In this document: piece after piece, positions 1 through 8,787 of the stretch
Position numbering within the stretch: the stretch's first letter is position 1
Layout: the number at the start of each line of letters is the position of its first letter
Origin: Mesorhizobium loti CJ3sym
GTDB lineage: Bacteria; Pseudomonadota; Alphaproteobacteria; Rhizobiales; Rhizobiaceae
Direction of reading: 5' to 3'
DNA length: 46,441 nt
NCBI RefSeq assembly: GCF_000472785.1
Contig: NZ_AXAL01000038.1
Span: 1-46,441, forward strand
Translations under genes and position numbers: made by a program
Notes under the pieces: generated by a model
Databases searched by the model: none
What the model was told of the DNA's origin: nothing
Seen by the model: only the letters and a program-made list of their open reading frames with translations

Positions 1-420
1 GAGGATCATGCACGGGCGCTGGAACTGGTCGCCACCAAGGGCACGCCGGGCGAGAGCTACAATGTCGGTGGCAATTCGGAACGCACGAACCTCGCCGTTG
101 TCGAGACGATCTGCGATTTGCTCGACATCAGGCGTCCCAGGGCCGGCGGCATGCGCTACCGCGAGCTGATCTCCTTCGTCACCGATCGCCCCGGCCACGA
201 CCGCCGCTACGCCATCGACGCCTCCAAGATCGGCCGTGAGCTCGGCTGGGCGCCGAGCGAGAATTTCGACAGCGGCCTGGCCAGAACCGTGGACTGGTTC
301 CTCGACAACAAATGGTGGTGGGGGCCGATCCGCGAGCAGCGCTACGCCGGTGAACGGTTGGGAAGTTCGACGGAAGGCGGCCAGGGCCGCGTGAGGTTTG
401 CTGATCTCGCAGTTGGGTAA
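1..420 (+). CDS. rfbB: dTDP-glucose 4,6-dehydratase, C-terminal part
   Basis: The reading frame is open from the first base of the window, so the N-terminal half (Rossmann fold, catalytic YxxxK) lies outside. The visible 139 residues carry typical family landmarks: ESYNVGGNSERTN, the DRPGHDRRYAID segment, the GWAPSENF segment, and a terminal segment ending in WFLDNKWWW. In the family the enzyme converts dTDP-glucose to dTDP-4-keto-6-deoxyglucose, the entry to dTDP-rhamnose, in the cytoplasm. The tail after the tryptophan-rich segment runs about 30 residues and is poorly conserved. Presumably the other rfb genes lie to the left. The assignment is firm; the link to the EPS locus downstream is inferred from proximity. 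Confidence 0.93.
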   Translation, partial: EDHARALELVATKGTPGESYNVGGNSERTNLAVVETICDLLDIRRPRAGGMRYRELISFVTDRPGHDRRYAIDASKIGRELGWAPSENFDSGLARTVDWFLDNKWWWGPIREQRYAGERLGSSTEGGQGRVRFADLAVG

Positions 421-613
421 CTTGCCATTAACATTAGTTTACAGGTTGTGATCGGAAGGGTCGAGTTGTGCACAGGTCCGTCCTCTCGCTCGCTTGTGGT
501 TCGAGCCAGCATCGGTATGCTCCCGCCTGCCGTGTGCAGGATTTGTGTAGCGAATCGCGCTGCCGAAACTGCCCCTTTTATTGCACTGGCTGTTCCCTCT
601 CTTGGAAGTCTCG

Positions 614-883
614 ATGCCGCTCTATTATTTCAACATCCAGGATGGTCGCTCTCACTCCTCGGATACGGAGGGCACGGAGTATACCGGTGTCCATGAAGCG
701 CAGGTTGACGCCATTCGAATGCTGGTGGCGATTGCCCGTGACGAATGGCCTGATGGTAACGCCAACAACTTGGCGGTTCAGATAAGTGACGAGAACCATC
801 AACCAGTGATGGAAGCAAAAATCGATTGCGCCATCAAGTTCTTTGATAAGGCCCCCAAGGGCGATGCTGGCGCCTCCCGCTAG
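614..883 (+). CDS. DUF6894 family small protein
   Basis: This 89-residue protein starts MPLYYFNIQDGRSHSSD, the characteristic opening of the DUF6894 family, which is abundant in rhizobia and has no known function. The frame can be extended 11 residues upstream to 581, but the family begins at the MPLYYF methionine, so I chose that start. The family has one compact alpha/beta domain and no signal peptide. Its stop lies 25 bases from the stop of the convergent Crp/Fnr regulator. Membership is confident; the function is unknown. Confidence 0.8.
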   Translation: MPLYYFNIQDGRSHSSDTEGTEYTGVHEAQVDAIRMLVAIARDEWPDGNANNLAVQISDENHQPVMEAKIDCAIKFFDKAPKGDAGASR

Positions 884-908
884 GATCGGGGACTTGCTGT
901 ATGTGCAG

Positions 909-1643
909 TTAAAGGCGCTCTGCTGCTGTATTTTGATTAAGATAGGCAAAATCCATCTCGAATAATTCGATCAATTTCCTCCGATCGATAAACGTTACAA
1001 GACCGTCTTTGAACACAAGTAGCTTTGACTCGCGCAGTTGCCGCAGGACGCGGTTCAAATGAATTGGCGTTATACCTAGTGAATCTGCAAGAATACTTTG
1101 GGAAATAGGGCAACTAAACCCTTCTGGCGTTCCCAAACCAACAATTTCTGCTCGTGCGCCGAGCTCCAGCAGCATGTGAACGGTGCGCATCGCAGCGTCA
1201 CGTTTGCCGAGACTGACCAGATGCTCGACCAACATAGCCTCGTCCTTTGACACCGCCCATAGAAGCGCCAATGCAACACGCGGGGCTGATCGAAAGACGT
1301 CGGACAGGCGCTCAGTACTGATTTTCCTCACTTCCACGTCCGTCAGCGCAACGATGCTTTGATCCGAGGTCTTTAGAAGAAGGCTTCGGATTCCAAGCAG
1401 ATCCCCAGCCATCTGAATATCGATGATCTGGCGCTGGCCGTCACGCAAGCCTTTATACGAATAGGCCCATCCGCTGCACAGCACATATGCCGAATGCTGA
1501 TTCTGATCCTCATGCACCAACTCCTTGCCGCTTTCGACAAAGATGCGGGGCCCTTGCAGCCGCTGAAGCACCATCGACTCCTCCGCACTCAAGGCAATAA
1601 AGCCCGAGAGCCGTCTAGCAAGGGCATCGCTATCTGGAGTCAT
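909..1643 (-). CDS. Crp/Fnr family transcriptional regulator
   Basis: The protein has 244 residues. Residues about 20-135 form a cyclic-nucleotide-binding-type beta roll (HEDQNQHSAYVLCSGWAYSYK, then GDLLGIRSLLL). A dimerisation helix follows (residues 140-175). A winged helix-turn-helix at about 185-225 contains SQSILADSLGITPIHLNRVLRQLRES, as in rhizobial Crp/Fnr proteins of the FixK/NnrR-like superfamily. No N-terminal cysteine cluster is visible, so an Fnr-type iron-sulfur oxygen sensor is unlikely. The ligand and target genes cannot be read from the sequence. Its upstream side faces a long empty region (1644-2610). Confidence 0.88.
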   Translation of the reverse strand: MTPDSDALARRLSGFIALSAEESMVLQRLQGPRIFVESGKELVHEDQNQHSAYVLCSGWAYSYKGLRDGQRQIIDIQMAGDLLGIRSLLLKTSDQSIVALTDVEVRKISTERLSDVFRSAPRVALALLWAVSKDEAMLVEHLVSLGKRDAAMRTVHMLLELGARAEIVGLGTPEGFSCPISQSILADSLGITPIHLNRVLRQLRESKLLVFKDGLVTFIDRRKLIELFEMDFAYLNQNTAAERL

Positions 1644-2610
1644 GCATCACATTCGCCTGATCGGATGAGTTCCGGGTTCCAGGGAGCATGCCATCCAGGA
1701 ATCAACATTTGGCCAACCAATCCAAAAACGCGACAACGAGACAACAAGCACGGAAATAAGCAACGCGCGAGTAGCCTTCCGCGTTCCGAATCGGAGCGCA
1801 TCAAATTTAGACCGCATAGAAAAGCAAAATTCGACGATGTCCGACTGGACGCGTTTCCCCATGGAAGAAGCACGAAGAGGGTCAACATGCTCGGCATACT
1901 GCACGATGCAGCCAACATCCGCCTAAGGACGATGGATATCGAGAAATCCGCCCGTCCTGCGTCAACTGCTAAGGGGTGGTCTGTTTTGGTTTATACTCTG
2001 GTTTGAACCATGTCATATGCGGCTTCGGCCAATGTGGAGTGGTGACGCTGGTCTTGCATCTCACGGCTAACCCAAATGATGTGTTCGCACGTTTCGACTA
2101 AATCGTCCGTTCGCCAGATGGGCATCGCTCGGCCGTGGCGGGAAGCAACTTTACCGAAGCAACCGGCATGGCTCGCCTATCCGAGTGACCTGGGGCACTT
2201 TCCCAAGCAATCTTCGCTGGCGCCTTGGGGCGATCATTCAATTTTGCTAAAATATCAATTGCATCTATATTAAGTTTAGCTATTGCTAATTTAATAGCAA
2301 TGCCGCCATACACTCCAATACACCTAATAAATCGTCAAATAATAGGCCAAAGCGACTAAATACACTTAATTTCAGATAGATCGTTTTTTAGCCAACCGGT
2401 AACGGTTTCTTAACCTAGATTATCTTTTCGGCAGAAATTTCGTGTATTTTGATTGGTGTGCAACAGGTGGTTGAGGCGCTGAAATGGCGTCGTGCCATCC
2501 GGGTTGGAAGCACAAATTAGCATTCATCACGAGTGTTGGGGCGAGGCTGGTTTCGGGAAACACCGGCGTCGACCTACGGGCAGGGTTAATTCAACGTTGG
2601 GGATTTCGTT
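1644..2610. other. Long intergenic region with AT-rich promoter-like segment
   Basis: No convincing gene is present in these 967 bases; the short frames have no recognisable domain or start signal. The segment from about 2230 to 2480 is markedly AT-rich compared with its surroundings and lies upstream of the LuxR-type regulator at 2611. It contains a 20-base inverted repeat at 2282-2301. Such AT-rich tracts in rhizobia are often targets of silencers such as MucR/Ros or H-NS-like proteins, but that is inference. Confidence 0.5.
2282..2301. repeat. Inverted repeat in AT-rich upstream region
   Basis: Perfect 7-base arms (ATTGCTA and TAGCAAT) flank a 6-base AT spacer, about 310 bases upstream of the LuxR-type regulator start. 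It could be an operator for a dimeric regulator. In such an AT-rich context some palindromes arise by chance, so confidence is low. Confidence 0.3.
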
Positions 2611-3396
2611 ATGGGTTCAATCGCTAGTGCAAGCGGGAGCTATGTGCCAATCAGCCTGGTTCCTCCACAGAACTTGAATGGCTTAGACAACACGGAGAAA
2701 TACAGCGGCCACGGCCGTTTGCTATTGATCGTCGACACAAGGGCGCTCGACAGGGAGTGTTTTGCGCAGAGCATGAAGGCTCGTGAGATCGGAATGGACA
2801 TTCTGGCTCTCGGATCGGTCGAGGACTGGAAGAACAAGCAGGACAAATATGCGCCGCTTTCGGCGATCTTGCTCAACGTCGGGGGCAAGACGATCGCGGA
2901 TACAGCCGTGGCGGACAACATCCGGCAGCTGTCGGGAGAGTTCGACGTACCTGTGATCGTGCTGGCAGATTCAGATGATCTCAATGAGATATTGGCAGCG
3001 CTGGAATGCGGCGCCAAGGGGTACATTCCTTCTTCGGTAGGGATCGAGGTCTGCATCGAAGCAATTGGCCTGGCGCTCGCAGGTGGTGTATTCGTGCCAG
3101 CGAGCAGCGTATTTGCCATGCGCCAAATGCTTGAGTCAGGAGCCGTGGTGGCCCGGCCGATGGATGGAATGTTCACTGCGCGGCAGGCCGAAGTGGTCGA
3201 GGCCCTTCGACGTGGCAAGGCGAACAAGATAATCGCGTTCGAGCTTCGCCTCCGCGAAAGCACGGTCAAGGTTCACATTCGCAACATCATGAAGAAGCTC
3301 AAGGCGACCAACCGGACAGAAGTGGCGTTCAAGATAAACGATCTCTTCCCGGCCGGCCGCGCTAAGCCGGAATACGGGGCTGGCGCCGGACGGTGA
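2611..3396 (+). CDS. LuxR-family regulator with pseudo-receiver domain
   Basis: The protein has 261 residues. Residues 35-160 resemble a response-regulator receiver, but the expected phospho-acceptor aspartate is asparagine (N89 in ILLNVGG) and the usual N-terminal acidic pair is not seen, while the conserved lysine is kept (K136 in GAKGYIP). Residues about 188-250 are a clear LuxR/FixJ helix-turn-helix (FTARQAEVVEALRRGKANKIIA, then STVKVHIRNIMKKLKATNR). The protein is therefore probably controlled by something other than aspartate phosphorylation. It sits at the left end of the EPS locus and has a relative at the right end (37424-38236). The ATG start is preceded by a weak Shine-Dalgarno-like TTGGGGA. 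A role as an EPS regulator is inferred from position. Confidence 0.87.
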   Translation: MGSIASASGSYVPISLVPPQNLNGLDNTEKYSGHGRLLLIVDTRALDRECFAQSMKAREIGMDILALGSVEDWKNKQDKYAPLSAILLNVGGKTIADTAVADNIRQLSGEFDVPVIVLADSDDLNEILAALECGAKGYIPSSVGIEVCIEAIGLALAGGVFVPASSVFAMRQMLESGAVVARPMDGMFTARQAEVVEALRRGKANKIIAFELRLRESTVKVHIRNIMKKLKATNRTEVAFKINDLFPAGRAKPEYGAGAGR

Positions 3397-3428
3397 CCTG
3401 CTGACCAGTCATCATCGGCTTTGACGAG

Positions 3429-3473
3429 GCGCGCGCTTGCTTGCGGCAATTCCATCCGCAAGCAGGCGCGCGC
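3429..3473. terminator. Long hairpin, probable bidirectional terminator
   Basis: Two 18-base arms (3429-3446 and 3456-3473) pair with a single mismatch around a 9-base loop. The hairpin lies between two convergent genes: the LuxR regulator ends at 3396 and the sugar transferase ends at 3518. No T-run follows on either strand, so it is either a factor-assisted terminator or a transcript-stabilising stem. Confidence 0.5.
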
Positions 3474-3517
3474 TGGCGCTCGAACCTGGCACAGCGACAG
3501 TTTGAGCTGACCTCTAC

Positions 3518-4201
3518 TCACAACCCCGTGCCGCGCAGGACCACGAAAGGTGTCTGCAACAAGATACGGAGGTCCTTGCTGAAGGACATGACATCGGCGT
3601 ACTCGGTATCGTAGCTGGCGCGCTCGGCGAAGGAACACGCATTGCGCGCGCTGACTTGCCATAGTCCCGTGAGGCCAGGCCTCATCTGAAAATAGGCGAT
3701 ACCCGGATACTGCGCCTGCTGTTCAGGGCACATTGGACGTGGTCCGACCAGGCTCATCTGGCCGGCAAAGACATTCCAAAGCTGCGGTAGCTCGTCGGCG
3801 GAATACTTGCGCAGGTAACGACCCATCGAGGTGATGCGTGGATCGACGCGCAGCTTCTGGGAAATGTTCCACTCGGCGCGCGCACAGGGATCCTGGTCCA
3901 GGTGCACGGCCAAGACTTGATCGGCGTCTATGACCATCGTCCTCAGCTTCCACAGCCTGAAGACTTTTCCGTTCCTCCCGACGCGGGGCTGACAATAGAA
4001 CGCAGGGCCGCCGTCGCGCCGAACAAGAATGACCAGGACGCCGACGATGGCCAATGCCATGGGCGCCAACGCCAGCGTCGCCAGGATGTCGAAGCAGCGC
4101 TTGAAGCGGGCGTACGCCCGCGCCTCTTTCTTGAGGTCTTCTTTCGACTGATGAGCCAAGAGTAAGTCATTGCTCAGCACTCTGGAAACGACGTCCAGCA
4201 T
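3518..4201 (-). CDS. ExoY-like initiating sugar transferase
   Basis: This 227-residue bacterial sugar transferase has one hydrophobic segment near residues 37-58 (FDILATLALAPMALAIVGVL) and the classic cytosolic signature: the RVGRNGKVFRLWKLRTM segment, then YSADELPQLWNVFAGQMSLVGPRP, then MRPGLTGLWQVSARN. The family transfers a sugar phosphate (galactose or glucose in ExoY/PssA/WcaJ relatives) from a nucleotide sugar to undecaprenyl phosphate, which starts the repeat unit. It is the short, single-domain type. I chose ATG 4201 because GTGGAGAGT lies at good spacing upstream; a GTG at 4213 is possible. The exact sugar cannot be predicted. Confidence 0.92.
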   Translation of the reverse strand: MLDVVSRVLSNDLLLAHQSKEDLKKEARAYARFKRCFDILATLALAPMALAIVGVLVILVRRDGGPAFYCQPRVGRNGKVFRLWKLRTMVIDADQVLAVHLDQDPCARAEWNISQKLRVDPRITSMGRYLRKYSADELPQLWNVFAGQMSLVGPRPMCPEQQAQYPGIAYFQMRPGLTGLWQVSARNACSFAERASYDTEYADVMSFSKDLRILLQTPFVVLRGTGL

Positions 4202-5387
4202 GCGACTCTCCACAAAACTTGAATCCGTGAAATGTAGTGTCTGGACCGGCTAACAATCGCGAAGATATCGCGATCACCGGGGACATTTCCCCTCACCAAC
4301 GAATAGAACTACGACGGACTTGCCGTAAACCAGCGTCAGTTATCCTTAGTCGCGATCGTCTGGAAATACGCAATTTGATCTAGCTTAAATGATATAGACT
4401 TCAGTACCCCGGGGAGGAGGCGGTTTTATTGAAGCCGACTCCTCGTTGGAAGATAAAGGTGCTCACCCAAGGCGTCATTTCGGATGCATTCAACGCGACC
4501 AGAGATATCAGGCGTTAGTGCAGGTGGCTAAAGCTTGCAGAAAATGAGATGCGCTCCACTCCGGGTCCGAAGCGAGTTGCTACGTCATTGGGAGGTGGGT
4601 GGCGGCACGAAAGGCTTAGTTCGAGGGTGGCGAGGCCTAGGCCTCCTCGTTTCGGACGCTGGCCGCATGCTAAAGCGGAAGGAATCGGGCAAGAAAACCC
4701 ATCCTCAAACGCTCGGCCCGTCGGTCATCGAAGACGGCTCTGGCCCGGAGCCGGGAATACACTGCCTGGCAGGGTATCCGGGGGCGACAAGGCGGCTGTA
4801 GCGCGAGTTCAAACGGCTCTCCAACGCACGAGGCACGCAAATGGCCTTGGAAGAGCCACGAAAAATGGCCGCACGCTATGCGGAACCGGGGCTCCAGCCT
4901 CGCAAGTACGACCGGCGCCGATAGGTGCGATCGGTTTGGCTATGGCACGTCGGCCAAATCACCGGCGGTGACCGATTGCATGGCACGTTAGCCTTCGAGA
5001 GAGCTTTCGATGGCCTTCCTGGGGAGTTCGAGTGAGAAGAGCCAAACGCGACCACGACACCGGCGCGCTCCGCCCACGGCGGCTGCAGGCGCTGCCGCAA
5101 ACTGCGCAGCCGAGTGCGACGCCGAGGCATCAGAAGATCCTCATCGAAAGCCTGAGCAAAAAATATCGTCGTTTGCGCAAAGCCACGAATTGCCTGGCGT
5201 TTTGACGTGGCCGGAGAACTTGCCCTGCAGCAACCTACATCATGCGGCCTAAGTCGGTGGGTGAATAGCCATACCTCTTGTGATGAGAGAGGCGACGGCC
5301 TCGACGGGCAAGACACTTCTATGTGCGGACTATCATCAGGAGCCCCGAAGCTCGAAAATGATGAACCTGGCGGATTGCCGGAGACAT
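4202..5387. other. Long gene-poor stretch between exoY-like and wzz-like genes
   Basis: About 1.19 kb without a gene I can support. Several overlapping frames of 80-195 codons exist on both strands, but their translations are arginine/proline/glycine-rich in the way out-of-frame high-GC DNA gives, and none shows a domain. The left part (4214-4420) should hold the promoter of the sugar transferase. The right part (5200-5387) should hold that of the chain-length operon. Decayed coding sequence cannot be excluded. Confidence 0.5.
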
Positions 5388-6947
5388 ATGAGGTTTGGCG
5401 CCGATCTGATGAACGACATTGACATCCGCTTTTACCTTTCGCTTCTGCTGCGGCGATTGCCATACATTCTGGCCATTTCCATCACAGCAACGCTGGCCGG
5501 CATCGCGCTGGCCTACATCTTGCCCCCGCTCTACCGCGCGGATGCAAAGATTCTCGTCGAGGATCCACAGATTCCAACCGAGATGGCACGCTCGACCGTG
5601 CCTACGACCGCATTCGCGCAATTCCAAATCATCGGGCAAGAGGTTACGACGCAGGACTATCTCACGCAGCTTGCCGCGCGTCTGAACGTTTATGCAGACA
5701 GCGAGTTACGGCGATCGAGCGCTGAAATCGCCGATGACATGCGTTCGCGCATCCGTCTTGAGCAGGTGGAACTGGATGGAGCGTCTCCAGGTTCGGGAGC
5801 TACGGTTTTTCGCGTCTCCTTCGATGCGAGAAAGCCGCAACTGGCCGCCGACGTCGTCAACGACCTGGTTACCTACATTCTCGGCAAGAACAGGCGATTG
5901 CGTACGGACCGAGCCGGCGACACGCTGCAATTCTTTGAAAAGGAGGTTGCGCGACTGGGGTCGGAGCTGACCACGCTGGATGCAGAAATTCTAAAGTTCA
6001 AGAACAGCAACCTGGAGGCGCTTCCCGACAGCCTCGACTTCAGGCGCAACCAGCAAAATGCTCAGCAGGAGCGACTGGCGCAACTTGAGCGGGAAGAAGC
6101 CGGGCTGCGCAGCCGGCGCAACAATCTTGTCCAAATCTATTCGACATCGGGCCAGGTCGCGAATACCGGCCCGCTGACACCCGATCAGCAGATGCTCCAG
6201 GACCTTAACCGTGCCTTGGTCCAGCAACTCGCAACCTTTTCCGAGACGAGTCCCACTGTCCTGGCACTGCGGGCACAAATTTCTTCGGTCCAGCGTAGAA
6301 TACAGGACAACAAGCCAACCGACGGCAGTGGGAAAGCGGCCCCTTCGGAATACGAGTTGCAATTGTCGGATATCGACGAGCGCCTGACCTTCATCACGCA
6401 GGAAAAACAGTCGACAGCGACGAATCTGGTTGATCTGGCCAAATCGATAGATGCTACGCCCGCTAACGAAAGTGCGTTGAATTCACTGGAGCGAAACCGG
6501 ACCAACGTTCAGGCCCAGTATAATAATGCAACCGCAATGCTGGCCCAGGCCTCTACCGGCGAGCAGATCGAAACGGCGTCGAAAGGTGGTGGACGGTTCT
6601 CACTCGTTGAGCCGGCGGTTGCGCCCGAAAAACCCGTCAGCCCCAATCGGCTGCGCATCGCAGCGCTGGGCCTCGTGGCCGGAATCGGTCTCGGCATTGG
6701 TTTCGTCGTACTGCTTGAGTTGATGAACAAGACAATACGTCGGCCGTCGGAGCTGGTTGAGATCCTGGACATTCAACCGCTCGCGACCATTCCCTACATC
6801 GCACTGGCCTCAGAAAAACGACCGAGGCGCGTTGGATTTGCTCAATCGGCAGCGGCGCTGTGCGCAATTTGGATGCCCGCTCACGGGCTGCTCGCGGCCG
6901 CCGGCAAAACCCTCGCTTCGCTGAATCCTGGAAGGCTGCTGGGCTGA
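5388..6947 (+). CDS. Wzz/GumC/ExoP-type polysaccharide chain-length determinant
   Basis: The protein has about 519 residues. It has a transmembrane helix near residues 22-43 (LPYILAISITATLAGIALAYIL), a Wzz motif region with YRADAKILVEDPQIP, a long periplasmic coiled-coil part rich in Glu, Arg and Gln, and a second helix near 420-445 (LRIAALGLVAGIGLGIGFVVLL) followed by a cytoplasmic tail. It resembles the chain-length proteins associated with exosortase (PEP-CTERM) EPS loci. There is no fused kinase: that function is the next gene, 52 bases downstream. I chose ATG 5388 for the GGAG just upstream; ATG 5409 or a start as far as 5280 is possible. Such proteins set polymer length together with the BY-kinase and Wza. 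Confidence 0.9.
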   Translation: MRFGADLMNDIDIRFYLSLLLRRLPYILAISITATLAGIALAYILPPLYRADAKILVEDPQIPTEMARSTVPTTAFAQFQIIGQEVTTQDYLTQLAARLNVYADSELRRSSAEIADDMRSRIRLEQVELDGASPGSGATVFRVSFDARKPQLAADVVNDLVTYILGKNRRLRTDRAGDTLQFFEKEVARLGSELTTLDAEILKFKNSNLEALPDSLDFRRNQQNAQQERLAQLEREEAGLRSRRNNLVQIYSTSGQVANTGPLTPDQQMLQDLNRALVQQLATFSETSPTVLALRAQISSVQRRIQDNKPTDGSGKAAPSEYELQLSDIDERLTFITQEKQSTATNLVDLAKSIDATPANESALNSLERNRTNVQAQYNNATAMLAQASTGEQIETASKGGGRFSLVEPAVAPEKPVSPNRLRIAALGLVAGIGLGIGFVVLLELMNKTIRRPSELVEILDIQPLATIPYIALASEKRPRRVGFAQSAAALCAIWMPAHGLLAAAGKTLASLNPGRLLG

Positions 6948-6999
6948 CGTTGGCGGGCTTCGAAAAATCTCGAATTGGCTGAAGCGGCAGAGAAAGACT

Positions 7000-7797
7000 A
7001 TGGAACACATTCAGACTGCGTTGAAGATGGCGAAACAGCAACTAGGCTTTGCCCCGGTGGCCGAGCAGCCAAAGCCACGGCTGGAGGTGGTGAAACCCGG
7101 ACTTTGGGACAGGCTGTCTTTGCTGCGTTCAAACGCCGATGCCCTGGAAAGAGGCAGGCTGGTATCCCTCAGTCGCTCGGACAATTCCCATGTTGCATTC
7201 GACATGATGCGCACGAGGGTCCTACAACTAATGCGCGCGAACAACTGGACGACGGTGGCAATCACGTCGCCAACCGCCGGATGCGGTAAAACGACGGTTT
7301 CGTTGAACTTGACCTTCAGCCTAGCCAATCAACGGGACTGTAGGACGCTGCTCGTCGACCTCGATTTGCGAAAACCCCAGATAGCCAAGACGCTGGGGAT
7401 TCACACTCCGCCGCGACTGGAGAATTTCCTCAAGGGCCAGAGCGAGATTGAGGACGTTTTCCTGCGCCATGGTGAAAATGTCGCCATCGCGCCAAACAGT
7501 TCGAACGTTCGCCTGGCCGCCGAGCTCCTGCAGAGTGCGGAAGCCGCCAAGGCCCTTAAGGGGCTGAAGCAGAAGCTCGAGCCTGACATCATCATTCTGG
7601 ATCTGCCGCCCATGCTGTCTACCGACGACGTCATGGCTGTCTTGCCGAATGTGGATTGCGTGATCCTGGTTGCCGCGGCTGAAGCGACCACGCGTTCCGA
7701 AATCGACTTGTGCGAACTGGAGCTCTCTCAAAAATCAAAGGTGCTCGGCGTGGTTTTGAACAAGTGCCGCTACAGCCCTGAAAAATACGGCTACTGA
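7000..7797 (+). CDS. CpsD/CapB-type bacterial tyrosine kinase
   Basis: The protein has 265 residues. A Walker A motif lies near residues 89-99 (TSPTAGCGKTT), a Walker A' near 117-125 (LLVDLDLRKP) and a Walker B near 193-201 (IIILDLPPM), which is the BY-kinase arrangement. The C-terminus ends in a short tyrosine-containing tail (CRYSPEKYGY), where BY-kinases autophosphorylate. It corresponds to the cytoplasmic half of ExoP, here encoded separately from the Wzz-like protein upstream, as in exosortase-type EPS loci. It probably controls polymerisation and export through reversible tyrosine phosphorylation. No cognate low-molecular-weight phosphatase gene is visible in the window. Confidence 0.9.
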   Translation: MEHIQTALKMAKQQLGFAPVAEQPKPRLEVVKPGLWDRLSLLRSNADALERGRLVSLSRSDNSHVAFDMMRTRVLQLMRANNWTTVAITSPTAGCGKTTVSLNLTFSLANQRDCRTLLVDLDLRKPQIAKTLGIHTPPRLENFLKGQSEIEDVFLRHGENVAIAPNSSNVRLAAELLQSAEAAKALKGLKQKLEPDIIILDLPPMLSTDDVMAVLPNVDCVILVAAAEATTRSEIDLCELELSQKSKVLGVVLNKCRYSPEKYGY

Positions 7798-7810
7798 CGG
7801 GAGGCGGAAG

Positions 7811-8746
7811 TTGTCCAATCTGACCAGCGCTGCCCTCGAACAGACTGACACATTTGGTGGCGAGGAAACTGGAGATGTTGGCGTTCGTCTGCCATCGAGC
7901 AGATTCCTGATTTATTCGCAGACCTTCGGGCTGCGCGAACGGCCCTTCAGCCTCATCCCAGATCCGAATTTTCTGTTTTGGTCCGAGAACCACAGCCGCG
8001 CCTATGCGATGCTCGAGTACGGGCTTGCGACTTTTGCCCCTATCACCGTCATTACAGGCGAGGTAGGCGCAGGCAAGACGACGCTTATCCGCCACCTGTT
8101 ACGTGGAGCGGCCCCTGATCTGCGCATTGGCCTTATCTCCAATGCCCATGGATCGCGCGGGCAGCTGTTGCATTGGGTTTTGTCGTCGCTTGGACAGGAC
8201 ATCGAAGAGCGTGTTTCCTACGTGAGGCGCTTCGCTCAGTTCGAAGCGTTCCTGCGCCAGGAGCATGCTGCAGGACGCCACACCGTCCTAATTTTCGATG
8301 AGGCGCAAAATCTGTCCGCGAAAATGCTTGAGGAGCTCAGGTGTTTTTCGAACTTGAATTGCGAGGTGGAAGAGCTGCTGCAGATTATCCTGGTCGGACA
8401 GCCGGAGCTCAGGGGCATTATCGGGCGTCCAGAGATGCTTCAGTTCGCCCAACGTGTGTCCGCCCATTTTCATCTGGGTGGGATGCCTGCGGAGGCAGTT
8501 GCGAAATACATTGCCCACCGACTGATGGTGGCTGGTACCGATCGTCAACTTTTCACCCCCTCGGCCTGCGATCTGATTTTCAGCGCAAGCCGGGGCTTGC
8601 CTCGCATCATCAACCAGATTTGCGACTACGCGCTGGTCTACGCCTTCGCCGAGCAGCGCACGACAGTCGACGATGACCTAGTTCGCCTGGTCATTACCGA
8701 TCGAAAAATCCAGCCAGTGAATGCGGCGTCGGCATCGGTGAGCTGA
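7811..8746 (+). CDS. ExeA-like AAA ATPase of EPS/exosortase locus type
   Basis: The protein has 311 residues. After a variable N-terminus comes FGLRERPFSLIPDPNFLFWS, the hallmark opening of ExeA/general-secretion AAA ATPases. It continues with Walker A GEVGAGKTT (about residues 82-90), Walker B VLIFDEAQNL and a sensor region with SRGLPRIINQICDYAL. Proteins of this subfamily accompany chain-length and tyrosine-kinase genes in exosortase-associated EPS loci; their precise role is not established. The start is a TTG with an excellent GGGAGG six bases upstream, 13 bases after the kinase stop, so the three genes form an operon. Unlike many family members there is no C-terminal peptidoglycan-binding domain. 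Confidence 0.87.
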   Translation: MSNLTSAALEQTDTFGGEETGDVGVRLPSSRFLIYSQTFGLRERPFSLIPDPNFLFWSENHSRAYAMLEYGLATFAPITVITGEVGAGKTTLIRHLLRGAAPDLRIGLISNAHGSRGQLLHWVLSSLGQDIEERVSYVRRFAQFEAFLRQEHAAGRHTVLIFDEAQNLSAKMLEELRCFSNLNCEVEELLQIILVGQPELRGIIGRPEMLQFAQRVSAHFHLGGMPAEAVAKYIAHRLMVAGTDRQLFTPSACDLIFSASRGLPRIINQICDYALVYAFAEQRTTVDDDLVRLVITDRKIQPVNAASASVS

Positions 8747-8787
8747 TCTGCACACACCCGAACGCTGACACAGCAAAGATTTTGTAA

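Noticed and set aside
2640..3269. 209-codon minus-strand frame opposite the left LuxR regulator
   Set aside because: It is a shadow: the opposite strand carries a regulator with clear domain motifs, and the antisense translation is Ser/Ala/Arg-rich.
4549..4971. 140-codon plus-strand frame in the 4.2-5.4 kb gap
   Set aside because: Arg/Gly/Pro-rich composition typical of non-coding high-GC frames, no ribosome-binding site and no recognisable domain.
5032..5205. 57-codon GTG frame with a GGGGAG upstream, very basic product
   Set aside because: There is a plausible ribosome-binding site, but the translation is Arg/Pro/Gln-rich without a domain and lies in a gene-poor high-GC region; support is insufficient.
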